This document shows, piece after piece, positions 1 to 27,982 of a DNA stretch of 64,000 nt. The stretch is from assembly GCA_028829895.1 (NCBI GenBank), contig CM054184.1, positions 50,923,201 to 50,987,200 on the forward strand, given 5' to 3'. This DNA comes from Sinotaia quadrata. Taxonomy: Eukaryota > Mollusca > Gastropoda > Architaenioglossa > Viviparidae. The notes beneath the pieces were generated by a model. That model was not told where the DNA came from. It saw only the letters and a list, made by a program, of their open reading frames with translations, and searched no databases. The position numbers and the translations under genes were made by a program. Positions within the stretch are counted from its first letter, which is position 1, and every line of letters begins with the position of its first letter.

Positions 1-790
1 CGTATAAAGATTATAGTAAGTTTGTTTTCATTCATAAAATATTCAATGAGTATATCACTGCACCAATAATGGGATAAAATATTGATTACTTAAAAGCCTA
101 CAATACTAGTATGCTCGCCTCACAAATGTTTGAAATTAAAATAAATATGAAGTTGTTCATTTACACTAACTGTTGATCAAGTTCATACTTACATACTGAG
201 ATGTTTACACTTAGTAATGAATATTGCTATTTACTTTCTTGAGCTTGAATTCATGGTCACTTTGGGTTTTTTCATAATTTGAAGAGGTGACAAAATCAGC
301 CCATGAACTGAGTCTTGTGTAAATGAGTGATACTGAAAAAACATTGCTAGCAGCTTATCACCTCCCTTCTTTCTCCATTGCCAGAATGATTGTATTTTCC
401 AATTTCCTTGGATGTCAGATTAAAATGACACCGCTTGTGCTTCGAGGGGCGGTGTTCTCTAGACCAGGTCTCTCTGTGGAATGTATATTCACACAAAACC
501 AAGCTTCACAGGCACATGAGACAAGGAAGTCATCTCTGGAGCATTCCAAGACTGAGAATGTCAAAAGATAAAAAACCTGCTCTTGATTCTATTGTTTTGA
601 TATACACCATACTTCACTCCATTAATCACTCTTGTAGAATTATTTCCATAGATGGGAAAATCTGTTGTCAGGCTTTGTTACTTTTTGTCTTTGTAGAGTT
701 TGAAACTAATAAAACAGTAATTTCACTATCATAACAAGTTTCAATCTCTTTACATTTGATTACATTTTGAGATAAAACTTTGCTTCAATT
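1..790. other. AT-rich intron or upstream sequence, nothing recognised
   Basis: Presumed intron of the sorting nexin gene. Short open frames at 323-734 show no family motif and no convincing splice sites. No SH3-coding exon was found. Confidence 0.4.
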
Positions 791-799
791 TCCATCCTT

Positions 800-1275
800 A
801 TGTTTGACTTTGCCTTCACAGTATTTTATTTATGTGTAACTTTGCCTTCACAATATTGTATTTGTGTGTGACTTTGCCTTCACAATACTGTATTTATGTG
901 TGACTTTGCCTTCACAATACTGTATTTATATATGACTTTGCTTTCACAATATTATATTTGTGTATGATTTTGCCTTCACAAAATATTGTATTTATATATG
1001 ACTTTACCTTCACAATATTGTATTTGTGTGTGACTTTGCCTTTACATTTTAGTGTTCTTGTTTTCCTTTGCCTTCACATTTTTGTCTGTGGCCTTTTCCT
1101 TTGTCTTTACAGTTTTGTCTTTTTGTGTGCCTTTGTCTTTACAGTTTTGTCTTTTTGTGTGCCTTTGTCTTTACAGTTTTGTCTTTTTGTGTGCCTTTGT
1201 CTTTACAGTTTTGTCTTTTTGTGTGCCTTTGTCTTTACAGTTTTGTCTTTTTGTGTGCCTTTGTCATTACAGTTT
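800..1275. repeat. 32-bp minisatellite in SNX9-like intron, two variants
   Basis: From about 800 to 1045 the unit is like TGTGTGACTTTGCCTTCACA plus an AATACTGTATTTA tail. From about 1060 to 1275 near-identical copies of GCCTTTGTCTTTACAG plus TTTTGTCTTTTTGTGT follow. The period is 32 bp in both, so one probably derives from the other. Confidence 0.85.
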
Positions 1276-1956
1276 GTAACATCTCTGGGGCATCCTTCAC
1301 TCATTATGTTTATTATTTATTAACTAACAAAGCACATAATGCAGAATGTTCTAGAATCTTTGTGTGTGCTACTCAAGCACACAATGAGGAATGTTCAAAA
1401 TAATCTTCAGGAATTCTTAAAATCAAACTCAAGCCTCAATGTTCACCATAATGGCTCTTGAATGGAATTCACAGGAATCAACTTAACAGTAACATGCTTA
1501 CTGATAAATTTGAAAAAAACGCTTGATACACACACCAACATGATCTGGTAGAGTACAGTAATCATTGTAGTCTGAAGCGGGTACAAGACTATGAAATAAA
1601 AAAGGCACACTCCTCTCATAAGCTAATGATCACCTTTATGACTGAAATCAAGTTATGTCAAAATCAAAGTGATTAGAATATAGACTTTCTTCAACAAAGT
1701 AACTTTCGGCCCATCCCCATTGGATGAAGTTGTTATGAACAAGTTTGAGACTATTAGTCAGAAAAACTACTCACCACTTGGAACTGTTTTGGATTACATC
1801 AACAATTTCTAGCATATTCTCTGCCTGAGTTGTTTACTCCAATTCTTGTATGTACAAAAATGTCATAAGCAGTGCCTAAATTTAGGAATTGTTAACATTG
1901 GCAACAAATATTAATTATTAAGTTTAGAAATAGGTTTTAGGCAAATTTACTCCACC

Positions 1957-2425
1957 ATACAGTTTTTCTTTTTATGTGCCTTTGTCATTACAGTTTTTTA
2001 TTTGTGTGTGGCTTGCTTCCACACTTTAGTTGTTTTTTTTTTGTTTGTCTTTGTCATTACAGTTTTGTTCTTGTGTATGACTTGCTTTCACGCTTTATTT
2101 TATTTTATTTTTTTTTGCCTTTGTGTATGCCTTTGTCTTTAAAGTTTTGTCTACATGTTTGCCTTTATAGTTTTGCAGTTGTCTTTATAGTTTTGTTTGT
2201 GTGTTTGACTTTATTATACAATTTTGTCTTTGTGTTTGATTTCATATTAACAGTTTTATCTTTGTGTTTGACTATCTTATTAATTTTTTCTTTATTTCAG
2301 ACTTTGCCTTAACAGATTTGGGTGGGTGTTTTGTTTGTTTTTTACTTTACGGTATTATCTTTGTTTGACTTTACCTTTACCTTTATAGTTTTGTTTTTAT
2401 GTTTGACTTTGCCTTGACAGTTGTG
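1957..2425. repeat. Diverged continuation of the 32-bp minisatellite, next to an exon
   Basis: Degenerate copies of the CTTTGTCNTTACAGTTTTGT theme run to within about 20 bp of the 2441 exon acceptor. The stretch 1276-1956 between the two blocks shows no recognisable feature. Confidence 0.7.
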
Positions 2426-2437
2426 ATTGTTGTCTGA

Positions 2438-18063
<15,626 letters not shown>

Positions 18064-18957
18064 GCTGTGAAATATAAAGGATCATTTGCAGTATTATGAC
18101 TTTTCTCCCTTCTGCAGTACAGTGCCAATATCATTCACCGTTAAAGATGTTAAGAGGAATGTCCATTTGTAAAAATGACCACCAGACAAGCACAGGGAAA
18201 CATGGAGACTGACCAGAGAGTAGTACCTTCACATTTTGTTTTTGATGCTTTGTTGGCCAAATTCTAATATACTGGCAGTTGAACTGGTTAACGTCAGCTT
18301 GAGTCTGCTTGTTTTTGCACTCTATTTAACAATTGTTGTGGCCAGTGTCTGATTCGCCAGCAGTTGTGAACTGTTTAACAGTTTTTCATGATCAGCTTGA
18401 GTCTGTTTTCTGTTACATCCTAATTAATAGCTGTTTTATCAGATTTGCAACTACTGGTTTTAAATCCCTATGCAGTTTTAAGAATTTTGTGCTCAGACAT
18501 AAACAGGTTGGGTGTCTGAAGTGTCCATTTCTCCTCTTACATGATTGATTGATTACAACACTTTTTTCTTTTTACCAGTTGTCTTTCTTTTCCATGACCA
18601 GTGCAGGTAAGCATAAATTACGTTTCAGATGATGACAGCAGTATGAAACTTTATTGACATCAGTGACAATTGATAATAAAAACTTGCACTCATGTCACGC
18701 TGACTAGCCAAAACATAAAAAGATTTGTACTGATGTAAAAATTCTTGTCCGTACCGCATACAAAACATTTTAAGAGAATATCTTTTATAAAAACTCATGT
18801 TTATCATGTATCATCTAAGAAAGAGTAGAAAATATAGGCAGACATATTCCATGTATAAGTAACATGCACAGAACTTAAATTTCAAGACCTTGATGTCTCG
18901 CATAACAAAGTAAAAACGGTATAAAATTCATGGCCAGTGTATTGTTAAAAAAATAAA
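18064..18957 (+). other. Putative SNX9-like 3'UTR
   Basis: Non-coding sequence follows the stop. The first AATAAA hexamers on the plus strand are at 18675-18680 and 18952-18957, with more further on, so the true cleavage site cannot be fixed. Nothing protein-like is seen in any frame. Confidence 0.4.
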
Positions 18958-19859
18958 TATATATTTGCATAACACAAGTATATTACATGAATGTTTGATC
19001 CTGATTTTTCCATTAAAAAAATTAATAAACAGATAGCATACTGAAGCATTGCTATTTTTAGTTTGATAATTCAGTCTGAAAATCAATATTGTAAATTTGC
19101 TGATGTTTTAAGGTTACACAAGAGTGATTTTTAGTTAGAATATAAATGTCTGAGAGTTACAGTTTTTTTCAAATAATTTTTTTTAAAAACCACATCAGTT
19201 TGCATACAAAACACTCATCAAATTACCCATGAATATTATAGACCTTTTTATTTATCAGATTAATATGGAAATTGTTTAATAACTTTTGTGTCTTAATTTT
19301 ATTGTGGATGTCTTTAAATAAGATCTGTTAAAATGTTTACTGATTGCTGATACTGAATGTTAGAGGGGCAGTTTTCCCTCAGAACTGGGAACCAGCCTGA
19401 AAATCTAGGAGTCTAGGTCTTCTGTTGATAATGGTAAACAATATAGTGAGCACCAGAGTGAAATTTACAACTGACACAATCTCTTCATACCTAGAGATTG
19501 TGGTAGCCAGATTTTGGGAATATAAATAGCTCTTACCTGCTTAAATTATTAATTTCCAATCTCATATACTGTTTGTTAAAGATTTAATAAAATCTTAATG
19601 GTCTTCATTTTAGATATTCCTTGTGGTTGTAGTGAACATTTTAGTTTGTATTTTTGTCAGGAATTATTTAAGTGGTTGTGCATTCCTTTTCTCAACTTAA
19701 AAGTTTCTTTATAGTTTAGAAAACAAAGTGTCTGCTTTTTTGAGCTTGTAGATTCTTGTTTGCTGAGAATTGTAAAAACAAAGTTAATGCATAGCATGTT
19801 TGACTTTGAGTTAAAATAACTCACATTTAATGCTTAGCACTGAAGTTATGTTTTACTCT

Positions 19860-20330
19860 TAGTACTGTACTAGCATAGTATTGCACAATATTGATATTGT
19901 GTTTGACATTGAAAACTATAATAACAATAATTGCAAGGTGCTGATGTTGTGTTTAGTACTCAGAACTATAACAGTAATTGTGCAGTACAGATACTGGCAT
20001 TTGGCACTGAGAACACATACAACACAGAGTTAATGCATAGCAATATCTGTTTGGCACTGAGAATTATAATAACACAGAGTTAATGCATAGCAATATCTGT
20101 TTGGCACTGAGAATTATAACATAGAGTTAATGCATAGTAATATTATGTTTGGCACTGAGAACTACAAATTAACAGAGTTAATGCATAATGATGTGTTTGA
20201 TAATATTAGCACAGAGTTTATGTAATGTGTTGATGCTAATAGCACAGAGTTAGTGAAATGTATTGATGTGTTTGATGCTAATAACTTTCCTAGCACAGAG
20301 TTATTGTTCAGTGGTTAATGCTGTTTGACT
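19860..20330. repeat. Degenerate tandem repeat of about 50 bp
   Basis: Recurring ACAGAGTTAATGCATAGCAA and TGTTTGGCACTGAGAA blocks become less regular towards both ends. The preceding 18958-19860 shows nothing recognised. Confidence 0.7.
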
Positions 20331-20397
20331 TGAGAACTTCGACAACACTACTTAAATAATAGTGCTGATGTGCATGGTGCTGAAAACTTTAATAATA

Positions 20398-20584
20398 CAA
20401 ATCGAGTGCATCATAAGTCATCACTTAAGTTACAATTCCCCACCATGTAATAGTAACAACAACAAATACAAATCGAGTACACCCCCTCCCTTTTCCCCCA
20501 CAACCCCCTCACCCAGCGCGAAAGCCGGAAGCGCCCCCTACACTCCATCCATCCACAAATCGAGTGCATCAAAGTCATCACTTA
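20398..20584. repeat. Dispersed pair of 30-bp repeats
   Basis: CAAATCGAGTGCATCATAAG at about 20399 recurs at about 20555 with a 1-bp deletion. A third short CAAATCGAGT lies at about 20469, in a C-rich stretch. Confidence 0.6.
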
Positions 20585-20934
20585 ACATCTCCTCACCATG
20601 TAGCTACATATTTTGTTTCCACCTCCCTTACTCCCCTCTTCTTTGGAATTTCCTCTTTAATTTCTAACAGATTTTTAAATTTAAGATATAATAATTCTTA
20701 TCTTTTATCATTTATTCTCCTTATCTCTTGTCTTTTAGGATTATAAATAACCAAATCTATATACATTATAAATAAACATTGTAATAATGCATTTTTCAAT
20801 TACTCTTTCTCCTTGTTAACTCATTGCTAATCCTCTCTAATCCACAAACCTGATTGTTTCTGTAAAATCAAGGTATAAGTATGACACGCTTTGTAATTTA
20901 TATTTGTCCCAGTGTTCTTCACAAGCAGTATATA

Positions 20935-20935
<1 letters not shown>

Positions 20936-20984
<49 letters not shown>
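20936..20984. repeat. (CA)n microsatellite
   Basis: An uninterrupted run of about 24 CA dinucleotides. A second, shorter run lies at about 21325-21348. Confidence 0.95.
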
Positions 20985-20986
<2 letters not shown>

Positions 20987-22800
20987 CTTGAAATATATAC
21001 AGATTTCAGCTTAAGTCTGTGATGTTCAGATCTAATTTTCGAATTTTCTGTTAAAGATTTATTGTTTAATGAATATTTGTCCCTTATTCTTAACTCTGTG
21101 TATTTCTTCCTACATCTCCTGTTTATCACAAATGTACTTCCGTATTCCTAGAAAATTTCAATGTTTCTCACTTTGAATGGCATTCAGCAGTCTTCACCTT
21201 GAAGAATCTTTTAAATGGCAGATTTGTCTGTGAAACTGCATTCTTTTTTAATTTTAAGCATTTTGTGATAATAATTTTTCAGCATTTTTATTTATTCAGT
21301 AATATAGTATTTAAAGTGCACATTCACACACACACACACACACACACATAAACCAAGTGTTAAAATGCATGCTTAAACATTTTATATAAGTATATTTTGC
21401 TTTCTATAGGGTAGCATATTCAGATGTATTGGTGTTCCATAGAGAATGATATATAGACATCCATGTGTATTGAATGAAAAGAATTGTTTTGGTTAAAGAA
21501 CATTTGATGAATTAGAACACGATGTTCTCAAAAGAAAGATTGTTCCAGTTGTAAAATCATTTTCCTATTTTTAACTTTAATGCAAAATTTCACTTCTTAA
21601 TTTTATTGAATGTAAATATATTTATCTTATATGATGTTAATTGTTGTTCCATTTGTTTAATGTTTTTTCATGAAAATTTTATTGATAAATTGTTTGCATA
21701 TTGATTTTGCTTTTCCCATGAACAACTGTTTATTTGATTTATAAAATGATAAAATAAGCAAAGGATTTTATTTTCAAAATGGTGTTTCTTTACCTCACCC
21801 ATTCATCCAATCACTCACTCTTTCACAAAATGCCATACAGGAGCACCATAGTGAATAAGTCAAACATAGTAAAATCATAATTCTGCTGTAATATATAATC
21901 ATTTTACGGGTAAAAAAATTATTTTAAAGTGAAGCTTTTCACGACCCTCTTCTAACAGTATATATTTCAATATAAGGCAATCAATGACACTTGTGTCTTA
22001 CAAATTTTTGTTTGTTTTTTTATCAATTACAGAAATATTTATATTTTGGAGGGGGGGGGGGGGGGCTCCACTTTAATATTTAAATGAGCAAGATTGAATC
22101 ATTGATTTTAATATACTGGAATATGGTATGAATATTAAACTAAGTTGACTGTAAATATAATGAGGCCAGAGATGACTTAAATAACTCTGTATTTAAAGGA
22201 ATGCTTGGAGATAAAGACCAAGTGCTCAAACATAGGAAGGAAATTAATTAATTATTATAGAGTGTTGTGATAAAAACATGGAGAGGAAATGAATGATTAT
22301 AGAGAGTGTTGTGACAAAAATAGCAATTTGTTAGATTGTGTGCTGTTTTTATTGTAAGAGGATAATGTCCAATTGATTTGCAGTGCAGTTAGAATCTCTT
22401 TAGGTAAAATATTAGATAGCCAGAATGACCCCTTTAAAATGTGCCAGGCTGAAGAAATTACGAACATAATTGCCATTTAAAAATATTCCTTAAGACAAAA
22501 TTGAACCCCTAAAGAGCAATATTTAATAGTTGCCAAGGATAATGAGAATTAAGAAAATAAAAAATAATAAGTAATCAAAACAGTAAATAAAAGTAGCAAC
22601 ACCAACGTTCACAGAGTGTTAATATTCAAATAGTGTGGAATTTCTGGAATTGTTGAATTTCTTTTGAATGAAACCAATATAAACTGTTCGTTTCATTTAA
22701 CACTTTCGCAAGCCATGATAACAATGGCACTCATTAAGTTATCCATTTCATTTCATTGCATTGCTTGTCAGCAGAACTATTACTGTAATATCAATTAGTA
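20985..22800. other. AT-rich intergenic sequence, no gene seen
   Basis: Only a poly(G) run at 22051-22065 and AT-rich sequence are visible. No open frame shows a recognisable motif. Confidence 0.4.
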
Positions 22801-22809
22801 ATCCGTGAC

Positions 22810-23420
22810 CTTTGGGGAACAAGTTATTTTCACCTGCAGTGTTATCTGTGGCAATGAAAGACAAGTTTGTCAACTGCAAAGGTTATTTGTAGCCTTTGGA
22901 AGGGAGCTGATTTGAGGTGAAGTTCTAGAAAAACTAGTTAATTTCACCTGCTATGGAATGGGCCTCTGGAAGACAAGTGTTTTGTCACTTGCAATGATGT
23001 ATGGCCTTTGGTAGACAAGTGTTGTGGTGAATATAACCTTTTAGCTGAACATGTGTAGTGATATGTGGCCTTTTGAAGACAAGTTAATGCCATTTGTAGT
23101 GATCTGTGGCCCGTTTGTCATTTTTGCAGTCATGTGTGGTCTTGGAAGAATAGTTAATTTCACTTTGCAGTCATGTTTGTGGCCTTGGAAGATTAGTTAG
23201 TGTCAGTCTGCAGTCATGTGTCGTCTCTTTGGAAGACATAATTGTGTTAATATCATGCCTTATGAAGACAAGTTTGTTACTGGCAGTGATGATGTGAAGA
23301 AAATTGTGTTGCAGTGGCACAAGACTTTTCTGAGCTGAATAAATGCTGACAAACAAATGTTTTACAGTTATACATGACTTCTGAAACAATTGTATGAAAC
23401 CAAGATTGTCCACTGTAGAG
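22810..23420. repeat. Degenerate repeat of 40-50 bp
   Basis: The theme GTGGCCTTTGGAAGACAAGT with TGCAGTGATGTGT recurs about ten times with strong drift. The following 23420-25075 holds AT-rich sequence with nothing recognised. Confidence 0.6.
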
Positions 23421-25074
23421 ATTTATACACATTGTAAGTCAAGTATTTCATATGCATTGGAAAAATTTACAATGATATATGATATTTTTTTGAGACAGCC
23501 TTGTTTTTTTCAGTGAACCATTACTTTCAAATCAGGATTGTCTCATTTGCAGAAGTAATTTATCAGTTTGCAAATGAAGAGTGTCACTTTGCATCTATGA
23601 CCATAAGATGATAAGATTGTTGCATGTGAGATGTGACTTATGCAGGGTTCTGTGACTTGGAAAGTGAGATGGAATCATTGGCAGGGTCAGTAACTTAAAG
23701 ACATTTTTGTGTATTTTTTCAGTGGCGTATGGTCTTTGATTTCTTTCCACATATTATTTTTCTTCATTTTTTTTCTTTTCTGTTTGGTTTTTTTTTTTTT
23801 TTTTTAATATATACACACACAACTAGCTTGTCATTTGTTGTCTGTGGCATGTGGCAGTTTTATTTACAATTATTTTATCTTGTTTTTAACTTGATGAGCC
23901 TGAGCATATTTTATTAGATGCTATAAATACATTTTAAAGAATCCATGCTTATTATGTCTGGATTAATTTCATCTAAGTAAATACAAAATACAGTGTTTTA
24001 ATTGCAAACTGAAACAAACCTTTATTTTGAAAATATCCCTAGAAATTTTATTTTTCACTTAGTCAAGCATTTTGTATGAGAAGAATAAATTTAAATTGAG
24101 CTAAGCAATTTTTACTTTAATTTTCTAGCTATTATATAAAGTTCACACAGGTACTGCTCAAGTACATACAAGATTGCACAACAATCATACTTATAAATGC
24201 TTATGGTATTTTATTCAAGTAGAAAACCTGCATCCAGAGAGTTATTTTATCAGTTAAATTCTGCTCATGTTTAGACTTGGGCATTCTCTCTCAATCATGT
24301 TTTATATATATATATATAATTATTGAAGCAGATTTTATTTGTGTTTTTAAAAATTGTTACTTGTTGATACGTATGCAATATTGTTTGGCATACACGTTTT
24401 TTTAAAATTCTGGTTGACCAAATGTCCATTAGGGGGGTGGGTGTTAGATTAATTATTTTTTGTTGAGAGAAGTTATTTTGTGCTTGTACATGAAGTGTCA
24501 TTTCCAAAAGTAAGCAGTACTATTCATAATTAATACCTTAGTAGTTATATCTGTATTCTGTGGGTGCTAATGTTGTTTTGTCTTGTAAACTGAAATATAT
24601 TTTGTATTTCTTTATAAAAAGATATTTTGCAATGTATAAGTCATTTTTATTACAGAACTCATTCAGTCAATGTTTGTTAAGTGTTAAACTACTTTTCACT
24701 TAAATACCAAGTGAAATGAAATGTAGGTCAATAAGAAATAAATTAAATGCTGATAGTGGTGGTAATCAAATTAGTCACAGTGTCTGTAGTTCTATTGGAT
24801 ATTTTAATTTATTCATTTGAAAGAGACATGCTTCTAAAATAATGTACAATGTTTCCAAACTACACAATCCCACAAGCCCTTGCAATACATGAGAGTGATA
24901 ATGATACCATTTGGTTTTATGGATTTTCACTTTGGAGTGAAAAAGATGTGACAGTTTCTAAACCACTTTTATGCTAGTCTATTATGACATATGCAACTGT
25001 GTGAAAAATACATGGTGTCTTCCGCATGTATTGGTCCAGTGCATTTTGCAATTCTGAAACATCATTCTTTTTGG

Positions 25075-25915
25075 CATCTTAGAACATCACTTTCTCTCAG
25101 TGTAGAATGTCTTTCAATTGGTTATCATTGTAGAACATCATTCTATGTGCTGTAATTGTAAAACATCATTCATTGGGTTATCATTGAGGAATATCATTCA
25201 TCAGATTATCATAGTAGAACTTCATTCTCTGGGCTGTCATAGTGGGACATCATTCTCTGGGCTGTCATAGTGGGACTTCATTCTCTGGGCTGTCATAGTG
25301 GGACATCATTCACTGGGCTGTCATAGTGGGACATCATTCACTGGGCTGTCATAGTGGGACTTCATTCTCTGGGCTGTCATAGTGGGACATCATTCTCTGG
25401 GCTGTCATAGTGGGACATCATTCACTGGGCTGTCATAGTGGGACATCATTCTCTGGGCTGTCATAGTGGGACATCATTCACTGGGCTGTCATAGTGGGAC
25501 ATCATTCTCTGGGCTGTCATAGTGAGACATCATTCACTGGTCTGTCATAGTGGGACATCATTCACTGGGCTGTCATAGTGGGACATCATTCACTGGGCTG
25601 CCATAGTGGGACATCATTCTCTGGGCTGCCATAGTGGGACATAATTCACTGGGCTGTCATAGTGGGACATCATTCTCTGGGCTGTCATAGTGGGACATCA
25701 TTCACTGGGCTGTCATAGTGGGACATCATTCTCTGGGCTGTCATAGTGAGACATCATTCACTGGGCTGCCATAGTAGGATGTCTTTCACTGGGCTGCCAT
25801 AGTAGGATGTTTTTCACTGGACTGCCATAGAGGGATGTCTTTCATTGGACTGCCATAGCAGGATGTCTTTCACTGGGCTGTCACTGTTGGGTGTTTTTCA
25901 CTGGATTGTCATTTC
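25075..25915. repeat. 28-bp minisatellite, about 28 copies
   Basis: The unit is GGGACATCATTCTCTGGGCT plus GTCATAGT. Inner copies differ mainly by CATTCTCTGG versus CATTCACTGG, and outer copies decay on both sides. It ends at a poly(T) run near 25925. Confidence 0.95.
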
Positions 25916-26206
25916 TTTTTTTTTTTAGTGAAGTACTGATCTGCAGTAAGGAAAGTTTTGATTCTTGACTGAAAGAATCAACTTCAGACACCAGAATAAT
26001 GAAAACCATACCACAGTATTGAATATTGAAAGTATCAAAAACTAACAGTTAAAGATTGAGAATATATTTTTAAATTTCCGTTTGACATAAATTCCACCGT
26101 CACCACCTTTTGTCTTAAAAGTACACGTGTTCAAGCTAGATGCAAAATAAATTAATTAATTAAAAAATATGATGCCAGTTATAAATTTATTTTTGCATAT
26201 TGTTTT

Positions 26207-26459
26207 AGGTGAGCAAGAAAAGGTTTTCAAGTGAGAAATCCTTTGTATTCCTGTTGAAAGTTGCCTTTAAGAAAACAAATCTTGAAGAGTTAAGCAAGAG
26301 AAGGTTTTCAAATGAGAAATCCTTTGTATTCCTGTTGAAAGTTGCCTTTAAGAAAACAAATCTTGAAGAGTTAAGCAAGAGAAGGTTTTCAAGTGAGAAA
26401 TCCTTTGTATTCCTGTTGAAAGTTGCCTTTAAGAAAACAAATCTTGAAGAGTTAAGTCT
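26207..26459. repeat. 81-bp triplication, open on both strands
   Basis: Three near-identical copies of an 81-bp unit (27 codons) containing AGGTTTTCAAGTGAGAAATC. Because the period is a multiple of three, an 85-codon frame stays open on each strand. The plus frame would read RRFSNEKSFVFLLKVAFKK per unit. There is no evidence that it is coding. Flanks 25920-26200 and 26465-27690 show nothing recognised except a poly(G) run near 27371. Confidence 0.9.
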
Positions 26460-27691
26460 CATATAAGCTGTGTGAGCAGAGGCACTCTGATATCACCATT
26501 ATGCATGACATAATTTTTAAACTAATACTTCAGTTGGTAATATTGAGTAATGTTTTACGTGAAATTAATTATGGAAAAATGGTTCACTCTGTGCCTATAT
26601 ATAGACTTTTGAGAATACTTGACGGTGTTGTGGACACATTATATGATAACTTAATTTCTGTTGCATTGTTGTTTATTGTACAATTTTGAAAAGCATACTT
26701 GGCTAAATATACCAAGGCTTCTAACTTGTATTTAACTGCATGAAACGCAGCTATAATCTCAGCAGTTTGTTTTGTTTGCTTGTCGGAAGTGCACTTGTAA
26801 TTCAGAAATCCACTTTAAGTTTTGAAGTGGATTGAAATGGAAATTTTGTTACTTTTAATTAATGCTTTATTTTTTCCTTTGGAGTGCCTGTTTCATTACT
26901 TGCAAGCTAGACAATGATTATGGTTCATATTGTTTTCTTTGTACTTTGTACAGTTACATTATGTTTTCTGTTACCTGATTTTTATGTTCTTAGCTATGAC
27001 TGGGACAATTAACAGTGGCCTGTCCCATTTGTGTCTTTTCATAATTAGGTTGGCGTAGACACATAGCTTGCTGGTGTTCGGCCAAACTTCTGCCAAACTA
27101 GAACAAAAGACATTGGTGTGTGACTTTAACATGCATTGTATTTGCCACCCTGAATTAAAAAGGTCGTAATTAAAAAGGTCGTATTTGTAATGTCAAAAAG
27201 CTGTGTGTCTATATGAGAGGTTATTTATAAATGCTAATAATTGTAATGAATTCAAAGTGCCAAAATTTACAGACTGGAAAGAGATTGGGGGTAGGAGAAA
27301 TGACCTATGAATGTTTCATTAAAATTTAAATATTGCAGATATTGTAGGAATTTTAACATTTTTTTGTTGTGGGGGGGGGGGGGGATTGTTTGTTTTACAC
27401 CTAGAACCAATGATATTGAATATGTTTTAAGACTGGAACAAATACTTCATTACTTGGGATACAGTCATATAACTATTAGTTAACAGTTAATGAGCAGTGT
27501 TCACTTGTATCTGAGCAATGAAACTAGTTACCATCTGATCAGTGTGTTTTACATTTTAAAAACAAATTAAAAACAATTGTAGGATTTTTGCGTTTTGTTT
27601 TAAAAACTTTGCTTGTGATAAAAGAATTTGCCCAAATCAAATTAAGATAGTTAAAAGAGTCTTGGTAGGAACATTTCACCTACAACTAGAT

Positions 27692-27982
27692 CAGAGGTGG
27701 GCAGACTTTCCAGTGCAAGGGCTGCATACACAAATTTACACCTTGTTGTGGGCCGCATAGTTCATTAAGTAAAATAAATAATATTTGAAATAGCAAAAAC
27801 AAAAGTAAAAATTTTAACATCATAATTAATTTTCAGTTGTTAATATTTGAAAAGTTAAACTTTAAAAAATTTACACTTGAGAAATTTAAATAGTGTGAAC
27901 ATAGGGCTTGTTCCTAGGCCACATGAAAATAAACCCTTGGCAAGCTGCATTCAGCTCACAGGCTATACTTTGCCCACCCTTG
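27692..27982. mobile_element. hAT-type MITE, 291 bp
   Basis: The ends are CAGAGGTGGGCAGACTTT and, inverted, CAAGGGTGGGCAAAGTAT, the common hAT terminal form. Flanking 8-mers AACTAGAT and CACTAGAG share six central bases, consistent with a decayed 8-bp target duplication. The interior is AT-rich with GGGCCGCATAG and no coding capacity. Confidence 0.75.

Noticed and set aside
958..1403. Overlapping plus-strand frames rich in Phe, Leu, Val and Cys
   Set aside because: Produced by the 32-bp T-rich minisatellite read in different frames. No coding signature.
25075..25915. Possible CRISPR-like array
   Set aside because: Units are contiguous without unique spacers, and the genome is eukaryotic. 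The same applies to all other arrays here.
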